A DNA stretch of 38,105 bases, taken from an uncultured bacterium. Lineage in GTDB: Bacteria; Actinomycetota; Actinomycetes; S36-B12; CAIYMF01. Every line of letters starts with the position of its first letter. Position 1 is the first letter of the stretch. Below, one piece after another: positions 8,124 through 17,202 of the stretch. The translations under genes were made by a program, and so were the position numbers. The stretch lies in the NCBI GenBank assembly GCA_903927265.1, contig CAIYMF010000285.1, positions 1 to 38,105 on the forward strand, written 5' to 3'. The notes below the pieces were generated by a model that searched no databases, was not told where the DNA came from, and saw only the letters and a list, made by a program, of their open reading frames with translations.

Positions 8124-10436
8124 TCAAACTGGCTCCTCCACGGGGGGTTCGGGAGCCGATGTTTCGGGTTCAGCCGGCGTCGAGACCGCGGCCATCACGT
8201 CAGCCGGATCGGCCCCTGATTTGCCCTTCGCCTTCGATTTGCGTGCCTGCGGACCTGCCTTGGCGGGACGGCTAGAGCTGCCGCCTTCCGCAGGAGGAGT
8301 GACCGGATCCATCTGAATGCGCACTCCACGTCCATTGCAGTGCTCACACGACTCGGAGAAGGTCTCGAGCAATCCTTGCCCGATGCGCTTGCGGGTCATC
8401 TGAACCAGCCCCAGTGAGGTAATTTCAGCCACCTGGTGCTTGGTGCGGTCGCGCCCCAGACACTCGACCAAGCGGCGCAACACCGCGTCGCGGTTACTTT
8501 CGAGCACCATGTCGATGAAGTCGACGACGATGATTCCGCCGATATCGCGCAACCGCAGTTGGCGAACGATCTCTTCGGCGGCCTCAAGGTTGTTACGGGT
8601 CACCGTCTCCTCAAGGTTGCTTCCGCCTTGGCCGGTGAACTTCCCCGTGTTGACGTCGACGACGGTCATTGCCTCGGTGCGGTCGATGACCAGCGAACCA
8701 CCCGACGGCAGCCACACCTTACGGTCGAACGCTTTCGTCAACTGCTCTTCAACGCGGTAGTGACCGAACACTTCGTCGGCACCTACCCACTTCTCGAGTC
8801 GCTCGCCCAGATCGGGAGCTACGTAAGTGACGTACTGCTGCAACGTGTCCCACGAATCGCTTCCGGCGACAACGAGTTTGGTGAAGTCTTCGTTGAAGAT
8901 GTCGCGCACGACGCGGATGGCGAGGTCAGGCTCGCCGTACAACAACGTGGGCGGCGTGACAGTGGTCGACTTCTCAGCGATGTCTTCCCACTGAGCCGCG
9001 AGCCGCGACACGTCGCTCTGCAATTCGGCTTCGCTGGCGCCTTCGGCTGCCGTGCGCACGATCACGCCTGCTTCGCCGGGAACGATCTCCTTGAGCACGC
9101 GCTTGAGTCGCGACCGCTCGGTGTCGGGGAGTTTGCGCGAGATGCCGGTCATACCGCCACCGGGAACATAGACCAGGTAACGACCGGGCAAACTGATCTG
9201 GCTCGTCAGGCGTGCCCCCTTGTGACCCATCGGGTCCTTGGTGACCTGCACGAGCACCGGATCACCCGATGCCATCGCAAACTCGATGCGCTTGGGCTGA
9301 CCGTCGAGTGCGGCGGCATCCCAGTTGACTTCACCGGCGTAGAGCACAGCATTGCGACCGCGGCCGATGTCAACGAATGCCGCTTCCATGCTCGGAAGAA
9401 CGTTCTGCACGCGGCCAAGGTAAACGTTACCCACCATCGACCCGCTGGAACCGCGGTCGACGTAGTGCTCGACGAGAATGCCGTCCTCGAGTACGGCGAT
9501 CTGGGTGCGGCCGTCCTTCTCGCGCACCACCATCACCCGTTCGACATCTTCGCGGCGAGCAAGGAACTCGGCCTCGGAAAGAATGGGTGCCCGTCGACGC
9601 CCGGCCTCACGACCATCGCGACGACGCTGCTTCTTGGCTTCGAGCCGCGTGGAACCACGTACCGCGGTGACCTCATCACGGGGCGCACGCACGCGCACCA
9701 CAGTGTTCGGCGGGTCATCGGTCGAGGCGTCATCATCGCCGCCAGTCCCCCGACGACGACGGCGACGACGGCGACGAGTCGAGGCCGACTCATCGTCTTC
9801 TGCGGGCTCCTCGGAAGACTGCGCCTCGTCTGTGGACTCGTCGTCCGAAGACTCCGAAGTTGCCGCGTCACCGCCACCTGAACTCTTGCGACGACCACGT
9901 CCACCGCGGCGGCGGCGACGACGAGCCGCCTCACCTTCGGGTGCGTCGCCGGTTGTAGCCGCATCAGCGGGCGACTCGTCGGCCGACTCAGTGGAAGCTT
10001 CCTCCACCTCAACCGCCGCCGCCGGAGCCGCTGCGGCACGCTTACGCTTGGGAGCAGGGGCCGCTTCAGGAGCCTGGAAGAGCACCGGCACGGTGGGGGT
10101 CAGGTCGGTTGCGTCCACAGCAGCAGCAGTCGTCGCCTTGGCGCGAGTGCGCTTCGCCGCGGTCGGTGCGGGGGCCACCTCGGGGGCCTGCTCGGCAGGC
10201 TCAGCCGACTTCTTCTTGGCCGTGGACTTCTTGGCCGTTGACTTGGTCGCCGAGGACTTGGTAGCGGTCTTTTTGGCGGGCTTGGCTGCCGCATCGACAG
10301 GGACCTCGGCCACGATCTCAGCGGAGGCTGCCGCCACGGGCGGTCCCGCAGGGCGGGACGCAGCTCGGCGGCGTCTGGGTGCGGCGGGTGCAGCGTCGCC
10401 ACTGTCGGTGGTGGAAGTGTTCTCGTCGTCGAGCAC
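8124..10436 (-). CDS. rne: Ribonuclease E/G family endoribonuclease with long disordered N-terminus
   Basis: 770 residues from the GTG at 10436, chosen because AGGAG lies 4 nt upstream; a GTG eight codons earlier has no ribosome binding site. Residues 1 to about 280 are low complexity: an Ala/Lys stretch (KKSTAKKKSAEPA), Arg-rich blocks (RRRRRGGRGRR and nine Arg near 221) and an acidic Ser/Asp/Glu stretch between them. An S1 domain follows at about 330-410. The RNase E catalytic core has VVDVNTGKF and GGIIVVDFIDM carrying the metal-binding Asp residues, and the zinc-link CEHCNGRG is near the C-terminus. It processes rRNA and tRNA and starts mRNA decay. Having the disordered part at the N-terminus is typical of actinobacterial RNase E. 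It lies upstream of rplU-rpmA-obg. Confidence 0.93.
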   Translation of the reverse strand: MLDDENTSTTDSGDAAPAAPRRRRAASRPAGPPVAAASAEIVAEVPVDAAAKPAKKTATKSSATKSTAKKSTAKKKSAEPAEQAPEVAPAPTAAKRTRAKATTAAAVDATDLTPTVPVLFQAPEAAPAPKRKRAAAAPAAAVEVEEASTESADESPADAATTGDAPEGEAARRRRRRGGRGRRKSSGGGDAATSESSDDESTDEAQSSEEPAEDDESASTRRRRRRRRRGTGGDDDASTDDPPNTVVRVRAPRDEVTAVRGSTRLEAKKQRRRDGREAGRRRAPILSEAEFLARREDVERVMVVREKDGRTQIAVLEDGILVEHYVDRGSSGSMVGNVYLGRVQNVLPSMEAAFVDIGRGRNAVLYAGEVNWDAAALDGQPKRIEFAMASGDPVLVQVTKDPMGHKGARLTSQISLPGRYLVYVPGGGMTGISRKLPDTERSRLKRVLKEIVPGEAGVIVRTAAEGASEAELQSDVSRLAAQWEDIAEKSTTVTPPTLLYGEPDLAIRVVRDIFNEDFTKLVVAGSDSWDTLQQYVTYVAPDLGERLEKWVGADEVFGHYRVEEQLTKAFDRKVWLPSGGSLVIDRTEAMTVVDVNTGKFTGQGGSNLEETVTRNNLEAAEEIVRQLRLRDIGGIIVVDFIDMVLESNRDAVLRRLVECLGRDRTKHQVAEITSLGLVQMTRKRIGQGLLETFSESCEHCNGRGVRIQMDPVTPPAEGGSSSRPAKAGPQARKSKAKGKSGADPADVMAAVSTPAEPETSAPEPPVEEPV

Positions 10437-10449
10437 GATGCTCCTGTCA

Positions 10450-10479
10450 GCTACGCGCACCGTAGGGCGTTCGCGTAGC
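10450..10479 (-). promoter_or_regulatory. Perfect inverted repeat just upstream of the rne ribosome binding site
   Basis: The 8-bp arms GCTACGCG and CGCGTAGC flank a 14-nt loop. The structure ends 13 nt before the preferred GTG and directly before the TGACAGGAGC ribosome binding site. In the mRNA it would form a stable stem beside the start region. A control role is inferred. Confidence 0.5.
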
Positions 10480-10565
10480 AGGTCTGGTGGACCGGGGCAC
10501 CCCTCGGTCGGGCTGGTTTCGCGCCGAGTGTCCCCGGCGCGGAAGTCTTCGGTGCGCCTTGAAGT

Positions 10566-11321
10566 TCAGGCGCCGACGGTTGGCTCGTCTCGATCAGGCA
10601 GAAGCGGGTCCTGCACCGTTCGAGCGTTCTCGTCGAGTGGCCCCTGCGCCAGCCGTGTGATCCGTGGTGGGATCGGCGGCGCCAGGTCGGCGACTGCAGC
10701 GAGAGCAGCGAGTACGTCGTCGGGTCGAACGGACGGGGTGCCGTGCCGTACGACCAACCTCAGTATCGCACACCCCTCCGGATCACCCTCACCGGAACAC
10801 TCCGCGAGCTCCACTACCGGACCGCGCGCGTCAAATCGCCGGAGCCCGCCTTTGGTCATCCGCTGAACCTCGACCTCGTCGACTGCAAGGAAGGCCTGCG
10901 CAGCCGCGCGCGCGACGTCGGGCTCAATTCCGGGTAACTCCAAGCGCCACTCCCCCGCCTCGAGTCGCGTCGCAAGATCACTCGTGCGCGTCACGACGAC
11001 GTCCATGATCTCCATGCCGTCGGGAAGGGTCGCGTTGAGAGCGGCCTGCAGCGCCTGCGGATCACACTCCTGTAGTACGCCGATCTCAAGGTATTCGGCC
11101 TCGCTGCTCGTGCCGGTCGGCACCGCGTTCGCATACGAGATCTTGGGGTGGGGGTGAAAGCCCGCGCTGAAGGCCATCGGCACCCCGACACGACGCAGTG
11201 CACGTTCGAAGGAACGTGCGCAGTCGCGGTGCGAGGCGAAACGCATGCGACCGCGTTTGGCGTAGCGCATCCGCAACTTCTGCACGGGAGGGACGATTTC
11301 GCGTCCGGGTGATCGCGCCAT
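10566..11321 (-). CDS. TIGR03936-type radical-SAM-associated protein (DUF2344)
   Basis: 251 residues of the DUF2344 family. It opens with a basic segment and the conserved LRMRYAKRGRMRFASHRDCARSFERALRR, then MAFSAGFHPHPKISYANAVPTGTSSEAEY, which is characteristic of this family. Members are encoded next to, or fused to, TIGR03960 B12-binding radical SAM proteins, and both are usually beside rne. The biochemical role is not established; a tRNA or rRNA modification step is often suggested from the neighbourhood. It starts 3 nt after the radical SAM stop, so the two are co-translated. No catalytic motif can be named. Confidence 0.9.
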   Translation of the reverse strand: MARSPGREIVPPVQKLRMRYAKRGRMRFASHRDCARSFERALRRVGVPMAFSAGFHPHPKISYANAVPTGTSSEAEYLEIGVLQECDPQALQAALNATLPDGMEIMDVVVTRTSDLATRLEAGEWRLELPGIEPDVARAAAQAFLAVDEVEVQRMTKGGLRRFDARGPVVELAECSGEGDPEGCAILRLVVRHGTPSVRPDDVLAALAAVADLAPPIPPRITRLAQGPLDENARTVQDPLLPDRDEPTVGA

Positions 11322-11324
11322 CGC

Positions 11325-13295
11325 TCAGGCCTGAGTCGCCAGGAGTGGCGCAGGGCTGATCGGTTCGAGCGGAATCAGCACACGACCGGTGGGTCCGACC
11401 TCAATCGCGGTTCCCATCTGGTCGCATACACCGCAATCAAAGCACGGCGTCCACCGGCAATCGTCGACCTCAACTTCGTCGAGAGCGTCCTGCCAGTCCT
11501 GCCAGAGCCATTCCTTGTCGAGTCCGGAATCGATGTGGTCCCACGGCAGTACTTCATCGTGCTGACGTTCTCGCGTGGTGAACCAGGCGACGTCGACACC
11601 TGTGCCTTCCAGCCCGCGCTCGGCGGCCGTCATCCAGCGATCGAACGAGAAGTGCTCGCTCCAGCCATCAAAACGCGCGCCGTCACGCCAGGCCTGTTCA
11701 ATCACGCGGCCCACCCGGCGATCGCCGCGCGACAGCAAACCTTCGACGATTCCCGGCTTGCCGTCGTGGTACCGAACACCAATTGCCTTCCCGAACTGAC
11801 GGTCGGCGCGGATCTCGTCGCGCAGCAGCGCCAGTCGCGCGTCGGTTTCTTCATGCCCCAACTGCGCGGCCCATTGGAACGGCGTGTGTGGCTTGGGAAC
11901 GAACCCGCCGATCGACACCGTGCAGCGAATATCGCGACTGCCTGACACTTCACGTCCTACTCGAATCACTTCGCGGGCGAGGCGAGCGATCTGCAAGACA
12001 TCCTCATCGGTTTCGGTCGGTAGACCGCACATGAAGTACAGCTTGACCTGACGCCACCCAGCCGCGTATGCCGTCGTGACAGTGCGCACGAGGTCTTCTT
12101 CCGTGACCATCTTGTTGATGACGGCACGAATGCGCTCGCTGCCACCCTCGGGCGCAAATGTGAGTCCGCTACGTCGGCCGTTGCGCGACAACTCGTTGGC
12201 AAGATCGACATTGAACGCATCGACGCGCGTACTCGGAAGCGACAGCGACGTGTTCGAACCCTCGTAGCGGTCAGCAAGTCCCTTGGCGACTTCACCAATC
12301 TCGGAGTGATCAGCACTCGACAGCGAAAGCAGCCCGACTTCCTCAAAGCCAGTGGCCGCCACGGCTGCTTGCACCATCTCGCCGATTCCAGTGATCGACC
12401 GTTCGCGCACTGGCCGAGTGATCATGCCGGCCTGACAGAACCGACACCCGCGCGTGCAGCCGCGGAAGATTTCAACCGACGCACGTTCGTGCACCGTTTC
12501 TGCAATGGGAACCAGGGGCGTGCGCGGGTAGGGCCACGCGTCAAGGTCAGTCAATGTTGACTTCGCGACGCGCCACGGAACATCCGGTCGGCTAGGCACT
12601 ACTCGACGGATACGGCCATCGGGTAGGTATTCAACGTCGTAGAAGCGCGGTACGTACACGTGGTCGAGTGCTGCGAGAGAAAGCAACAAGCCGTCACGCC
12701 CGCCGGGTCGGCCGCCATTTTTCCACGCGCGTACTGCCTCGCTGATGGCCAAGACGACGGTTTCACCATCGCCGGCAACAGCGATGTCGACGAAGTCAGA
12801 GATGGGCTCGGGGTTAAAGGCAGCGTGCCCACCGGCCACCACCACGGGGTGAGCTTCGGTGCGATCAACGCTGTGCAGCGGTATGCCCGCCAGGTCGAGT
12901 GCCTCGAGCATGTTGGTGTAGCCGAGTTCGGTTGAGAAGCTCACACCGAGGACGTCGAATGCTGCCACGGGTCGGTGCGATTCGAGGGTGAACTGTGGTA
13001 CACCGTTCTCGCGCATGAGCGCGGCGAGATCAGGCCACACCGCATACGTGCGCTCGGCGAGCGTGCCGTCCTGCTCGTTGAGCACTTCGTAAAGAATCTG
13101 CAGCCCCTGGTTGGGCAATCCGACCTCGTAGGCATCTGGGTACATGAGCGCCCAACGCACGTCAGCGGAACCCCACTCGCTCACCTGAGCATTCACTTCA
13201 CCGCCGACGTACTGCACGGGCTTTTGCACCCGCGGCAACAATTGCTCAAGTCGATCGAAGACGGGGGCACAGGGATCGGGAATCGTTGCGGTCAC
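11325..13295 (-). CDS. TIGR03960-type B12-binding radical SAM protein
   Basis: 656 residues. The N-terminal half carries a cobalamin-binding-like domain (WALMYPDAYEVGLPNQGLQ to about residue 190). The radical SAM core has the iron-sulfur motif C280-TRG-C284-RF-C287. A C-terminal Cys-rich stretch (CRWTPCFDCGVC) may bind a second cluster. The family is widespread and its reaction is not settled; pairing with DUF2344 and position next to RNase E suggest an RNA-linked modification. The GTG at 13295 lies 7 nt after a TAGTCT box and has no ribosome binding site, so a leaderless message is likely. The downstream DUF2344 gene is 3 nt away. Confidence 0.92.
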   Translation of the reverse strand: MTATIPDPCAPVFDRLEQLLPRVQKPVQYVGGEVNAQVSEWGSADVRWALMYPDAYEVGLPNQGLQILYEVLNEQDGTLAERTYAVWPDLAALMRENGVPQFTLESHRPVAAFDVLGVSFSTELGYTNMLEALDLAGIPLHSVDRTEAHPVVVAGGHAAFNPEPISDFVDIAVAGDGETVVLAISEAVRAWKNGGRPGGRDGLLLSLAALDHVYVPRFYDVEYLPDGRIRRVVPSRPDVPWRVAKSTLTDLDAWPYPRTPLVPIAETVHERASVEIFRGCTRGCRFCQAGMITRPVRERSITGIGEMVQAAVAATGFEEVGLLSLSSADHSEIGEVAKGLADRYEGSNTSLSLPSTRVDAFNVDLANELSRNGRRSGLTFAPEGGSERIRAVINKMVTEEDLVRTVTTAYAAGWRQVKLYFMCGLPTETDEDVLQIARLAREVIRVGREVSGSRDIRCTVSIGGFVPKPHTPFQWAAQLGHEETDARLALLRDEIRADRQFGKAIGVRYHDGKPGIVEGLLSRGDRRVGRVIEQAWRDGARFDGWSEHFSFDRWMTAAERGLEGTGVDVAWFTTRERQHDEVLPWDHIDSGLDKEWLWQDWQDALDEVEVDDCRWTPCFDCGVCDQMGTAIEVGPTGRVLIPLEPISPAPLLATQA

Positions 13296-13302
13296 AGGCG
13301 TG

Positions 13303-13308
13303 AGACTA
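13303..13308 (-). promoter_or_regulatory. -10 box of a probable leaderless radical SAM gene promoter
   Basis: TAGTCT on the minus strand, 7 nt before the GTG of the TIGR03960 gene and within the 18-nt gap to rodA. It implies that the radical SAM - DUF2344 pair can be transcribed apart from the elongation cluster. Confidence 0.5.
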
Positions 13309-13313
13309 ACGGT

Positions 13314-14483
13314 TCATTCGCGAGAGCGCAGATGCACGTTCTGCAGCAGCCCGATCGCGATCCAACTGGCGAACATCGACGTTCCGCCATAACTGATGAA
13401 CGGTAGGGGCACACCGGTGACCGGCATGATGCCCACATTCATGCCCAAGTTTTCAAAGGACTGAAAGCCAATCCATGCCACGACTCCGGTGGCGACCAGG
13501 CGGCCGAACAGGTCGCTGGCGCGCAAGGCAATCATCACGCCGCGCCAGAGAACCACGGCCAGCAAGCCGATGATCACGATCGATCCGATGAATCCGAGTT
13601 CCTCTCCCACAACTGAGAAGATGAAGTCGCTCTCGTTGACCGGCACGAACTTTCCTTGAGTTTGAGCCCCATGAAAGAGCCCCTGTCCTAGAAATCCGCC
13701 ATTGCCGATGGCGATGCGTGCTTGCGCCACGTTAAATCCGCCAGTCTTTGCACTGGCCTCGGGATCGATGAAAGACGTGAGGCGTGCAATCTGATACGGC
13801 TTGAGTACAAACTTCCAGGCGAGCACCGCGACGATGCCTCCACCGGCGAGTAAGCCCACAACCCAACGCGCGGGCGCCCCTGACACAGCGACCATGGCAA
13901 TGATGATCGAACCCATCACCAACACTGTTCCGGTGTCGTTCTGGCGCAGCACGAGGAAGACCGGAACCGCAGCGACCGCCAATGCGAGCACGACATCGCC
14001 ACCGCGGGGCTCATCTTGAGCATTGCGCTTCTCACCCAGGATGAATGCAAGGGCCAAGATGATCGCGACCTTGGCGAACTCGCTGGGCTGCAAGGTGAAC
14101 CCACCCGGCAGTCGGATCCACGCCTTGGCACCGGCGATCTCGACACCGACGAGCAACACCACCACCAGCCCCAGCATCGACAGCACATACAGGAACGGCG
14201 TGTACGCGCGTAGTTGCGGGTAAGCGATTCGGGATATCGCCACACCGAGCACGATGCCAATGGCCATGTTGAGCAGGTGCCGCTTGAAGAAGTAGAGCGG
14301 ATCTCCCGCCGAGACGGCCATATCGGCCTTGCTCGCCGACCACACCAACACCGAGCCGGCGATGGAGAGCACGGCGGCTGCCGTCCAGAGAATCCAGTCG
14401 TACGAGCGCCACCAACCGCCGTAATCTCGGAAACCGAGCGGATTCATGCGCGTCGACTCCGCTGTCGGCAGGTGCAGACTCAC
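13314..14483 (-). CDS. rodA: Peptidoglycan glycosyltransferase RodA (SEDS family)
   Basis: 389 residues with about ten membrane helices, of the FtsW/RodA/SpoVE family. RodA polymerises lipid II during lateral wall growth together with PBP2. Conserved stretches include KAWIRLPGGFTLQPSEFAKVA, VPVNESDFIFSVVGEELGF with the invariant E and D positions, and near the C-terminus VPLPFISYGGTSM. Its ATG overlaps the PBP2 stop by 4 nt. It lies last in mreB-mreC-mreD-PBP2-rodA and is more likely RodA than FtsW because of this context. No gaps or frameshifts are visible. Confidence 0.95.
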   Translation of the reverse strand: MSLHLPTAESTRMNPLGFRDYGGWWRSYDWILWTAAAVLSIAGSVLVWSASKADMAVSAGDPLYFFKRHLLNMAIGIVLGVAISRIAYPQLRAYTPFLYVLSMLGLVVVLLVGVEIAGAKAWIRLPGGFTLQPSEFAKVAIILALAFILGEKRNAQDEPRGGDVVLALAVAAVPVFLVLRQNDTGTVLVMGSIIIAMVAVSGAPARWVVGLLAGGGIVAVLAWKFVLKPYQIARLTSFIDPEASAKTGGFNVAQARIAIGNGGFLGQGLFHGAQTQGKFVPVNESDFIFSVVGEELGFIGSIVIIGLLAVVLWRGVMIALRASDLFGRLVATGVVAWIGFQSFENLGMNVGIMPVTGVPLPFISYGGTSMFASWIAIGLLQNVHLRSRE

Positions 14484-16582
14484 GAGGACGCGCTCTTCTC
14501 CGGATAGGTGAGTGAGCCGTCCTTACCAATCTTGGGCAAGTTGGGGTTCGGTGTTCCTCCGACCAGAACACTGAGTGAGGGATCGACCGTGCCACCGCGA
14601 ATTCCGAAAATGGCCTCATAGATTTTTCGCACACTAGGCCCCACCGTGGTTGAACCGGTCTCTCCTTGGTTCACCATCATCACCACAGCGTACTTCGGCT
14701 TATTGGCAGGCGCATACGACGCAACCCACGTCGCGGGGTCCTTGCCCACCTGCTGACCGGATCCGGTCTTCGAGGCGATCGGGATCTGAGCGAGGGGGAA
14801 GCCTTGGAAGTCGCGGGCCGCGGTGCCGTCAGTACTGACACCAATGAGTGCCTTTTTAACGTACGCCAAAACCGCTGGCGGCACACCGAGTCTTCCGGCC
14901 ACCTGCGCCTTGGTGGTTTCGATGACCTCACCGCTGCTACTGATAATCGCCTTGGCAATGCGCGGCTGCCATACCGTTCCACCATTGGCGATGGCCGAGT
15001 AAACCACCGCCATCTGCAACGGGGTCACCACAGTGTCACCCTGTCCGATCGCGAGGTTGACCGCGTCGCCACCGCGGAACTTGTTGCCACCGAAACAGTT
15101 GTCTTCATCGACGGCTCGCTGAATGGGAGTGCGTGCAGGATCGGTGCGACGAGCGCACCAGATGTCCTTGTATCGCTCCCAGTTGGCCTTCTTGAATTCG
15201 CGACCACCCACGCGGCCGGCCGCCTCGTTCGGCAGATCGATTCCGGTCGGTCGACCCAGGCCGGCGGCACGCGCCACGGTCTCGATGGCGTCCTGCGCCT
15301 GAGGGGTCGGGCTTGAGCCACCGTCTTTAAGCCACATGCGGTAAGCGAGGTCGTAGAACACCGTGTTGCACGAGACCTCAATGGCCCGCTGAACGGTGAT
15401 CGGACCAAAAGCCTGTGATTCGTTGTTCTTGAACTTCTGCTTGGCCACCTCGAAGTACGAACCACAGTTGTACTTTCCATTGAGCTTGTAGCCCGACTCG
15501 CCCGCAGCAATCGCTGAGACCGGCTTGAACGCCGACGCCGGAGGGTAGAGACCCTGAGTGGCGCGAGGCACGAGTGGGTAGCCGCTGGCCTCCGACGTGA
15601 GTGAGAGGTATTCCTTCTTGTTAATGCCGCCCGACCAGACTTCCGGGTCGTAACTGGGGAACGACGCCATGGCGAGCACCTGACCGGTCGTGACATCCAT
15701 GACGACAGCGGCGCCCGAGTCACCCTTCTTGCCCTGTTGGCGTGCCCGGAAAACGGCATTGCGCAGTTGGTCTTCGACCACCTTCTGCAGTTTGGCATCG
15801 ATACTCGTGACTACGAAGTTGCCCGGAACAGGCTGGCTTTCATCAAGGACGCCAGTGATGGCACCCGAGCGATCGATCGCCAACTTCTTGATGCCGGGCT
15901 TTCCGCGCAACTGGGCGTCGTACTGGTCTTCCAGTCCGGCGCGACCCACCAGATCGGTGCGGGAGAGTTGGCGGCCCTGTTCGTCCTGACCTTCAACCAG
16001 TGCTTCGAGTTCGGAGTCCTTGACCGGGCCCAAGTAACCGAGCATCGCGGCGGCATTGACATCGAATGGCTTGGGGTAGATGCGCACCGAGTTCAGTTCG
16101 GCCTTAATACCGGGAAACAGGCCACGCTGCTCCATGATTTGCAGCGCGATATCAGTCGGAACATCCTTGGCGACCGGGATGGGTTGGTAGGGAGAACCAT
16201 TCCAACAGATCGGCGGCTTCTTGGCTTCGGGCGTTCCGCACAATTGCAAACGATCTTGGAGGTCGAGATACGTCGTGCCCAGGACACTGGCCAAGCGGGC
16301 CAACACCTGCTTGCCGCCATCCTTCTGCCGTACCACCGTCGTGCGATCGACCGTGACGACCAAAGTGGTGCGGTTCGACACGAGAGGGCGACCCTGCTGA
16401 TCGAGAATCAGCCCTCGCACGGACGGGGTGTACGCCTCGCGCACGCGATTGTTGGCGGCCGCTTCCTGGAATGAACTACCCGACACCACCTGAATGACAA
16501 ACAGTCGTCCGAGAACCGTGAGTAACAAACTAAGAATGAGCACAGAAAGCACAACCAGCCGTACGTTCGACGTGGTCGTCAC
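14480..16582 (-). CDS. mrdA: Penicillin-binding protein 2 (elongation transpeptidase)
   Basis: 700 residues. One N-terminal membrane helix (about 8-32) is followed by a dimerisation/pedestal domain. The transpeptidase domain has the catalytic S350-AFK, the SCN motif at 404-406 and KTG at 605-607. It cross-links new peptidoglycan in the rod (elongasome) complex with RodA and MreBCD. The GTG start at 16582 has GGGAG 9 nt upstream. It overlaps rodA by 4 nt and lies 110 nt after mreD. Two Cys residues at 115 and 126 could form an extracytoplasmic disulfide; this is an inference. Confidence 0.95.
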   Translation of the reverse strand: MTTTSNVRLVVLSVLILSLLLTVLGRLFVIQVVSGSSFQEAAANNRVREAYTPSVRGLILDQQGRPLVSNRTTLVVTVDRTTVVRQKDGGKQVLARLASVLGTTYLDLQDRLQLCGTPEAKKPPICWNGSPYQPIPVAKDVPTDIALQIMEQRGLFPGIKAELNSVRIYPKPFDVNAAAMLGYLGPVKDSELEALVEGQDEQGRQLSRTDLVGRAGLEDQYDAQLRGKPGIKKLAIDRSGAITGVLDESQPVPGNFVVTSIDAKLQKVVEDQLRNAVFRARQQGKKGDSGAAVVMDVTTGQVLAMASFPSYDPEVWSGGINKKEYLSLTSEASGYPLVPRATQGLYPPASAFKPVSAIAAGESGYKLNGKYNCGSYFEVAKQKFKNNESQAFGPITVQRAIEVSCNTVFYDLAYRMWLKDGGSSPTPQAQDAIETVARAAGLGRPTGIDLPNEAAGRVGGREFKKANWERYKDIWCARRTDPARTPIQRAVDEDNCFGGNKFRGGDAVNLAIGQGDTVVTPLQMAVVYSAIANGGTVWQPRIAKAIISSSGEVIETTKAQVAGRLGVPPAVLAYVKKALIGVSTDGTAARDFQGFPLAQIPIASKTGSGQQVGKDPATWVASYAPANKPKYAVVMMVNQGETGSTTVGPSVRKIYEAIFGIRGGTVDPSLSVLVGGTPNPNLPKIGKDGSLTYPEKSASS

Positions 16583-16607
16583 GATGTGCAGCTCCCAGCC
16601 CGGTTGC

Positions 16608-16623
16608 GGCCCGATGCCGGGCC
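16608..16623. other. Small GC-rich hairpin in the mreD-PBP2 gap
   Basis: GGCCCG and CGGGCC pair perfectly around the 4-nt loop ATGC, about 26 nt upstream of the PBP2 start. There is no T-run, so it is not a clear terminator. It may adjust read-through or message stability inside the operon. Confidence 0.35.
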
Positions 16624-16692
16624 TGTCCTCACTACGGTACGACGACCGACGGGCCGCTGTCCGTTCCCCCTTGCCATCCGATTATCGAACAA

Positions 16693-17202
16693 TCACATGG
16701 ACAGTCGAGGTTCCAAAAATCGATCGATCGCAGCAAGGGCAGGAAACACCAGCGCCGCGAGGATCACCGCGTAGACCGCCTCGGTGAGAGCAAGCCCCGG
16801 AACCTCACCCCACGAGACTCTCGGATCGCCCAGCAAGGTTCCGATTGCCGCCCGGCCAACTACGATTCCCACACTGATCAGCGCCACCGTGATCAGCGAA
16901 ATGGCGACCACCCCGCCGGTTCGCTCGGCGACCACACCCATGAGGTACCCCGCAACCGCCAGCAACAGCGCGGTCAGCCCGAAGTAGCCCATGGAGGGCG
17001 GAATGAGGTCGAGGAGCAAGCCCGCCGCAAAACCCACACCTGCGCCCGTCGTAGGTCCGCGCACCGCCCCGAATGCCAGCACTACCACCAGAACGAGGTC
17101 AGGGGTGGCGCCAGGAAGACCCAGACGTGACAGCAGGGTCACTTGAAGCAAGACCGCGCCCACCACGGCGAGCACCGAGACAAGCAATCGCCCGAGCGTC
17201 AC
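16693..17202 (-). CDS. mreD: Rod shape-determining protein MreD
   Basis: 169 residues with four or five predicted membrane helices and no large soluble domain, as expected for MreD. MreD links MreC to RodA/PBP2 in the elongasome. The family-like stretch LVLVVVLAFGAVRGPTTGAGVGFAAGLLLDL is present. The GTG start overlaps the mreC stop by 4 nt. The family is poorly conserved, so the call rests mainly on hydrophobicity, size and position between mreC and PBP2. Confidence 0.9.
   Translation of the reverse strand: MTLGRLLVSVLAVVGAVLLQVTLLSRLGLPGATPDLVLVVVLAFGAVRGPTTGAGVGFAAGLLLDLIPPSMGYFGLTALLLAVAGYLMGVVAERTGGVVAISLITVALISVGIVVGRAAIGTLLGDPRVSWGEVPGLALTEAVYAVILAALVFPALAAIDRFLEPRLSM

Noticed and set aside
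8436-9881. A 481-codon open frame on the plus strand opposite the RNase E/G gene
   Set aside because: It is antisense to a protein with clear RNase E motifs, and its translation has no recognisable domain. Long antisense frames are expected opposite GC-rich genes.
9478-10866. A 462-codon plus-strand frame rich in Ser, Arg and Ala
   Set aside because: Antisense reading of the low-complexity N-terminal part of RNase E and the start of DUF2344; composition follows from the repeats on the other strand.
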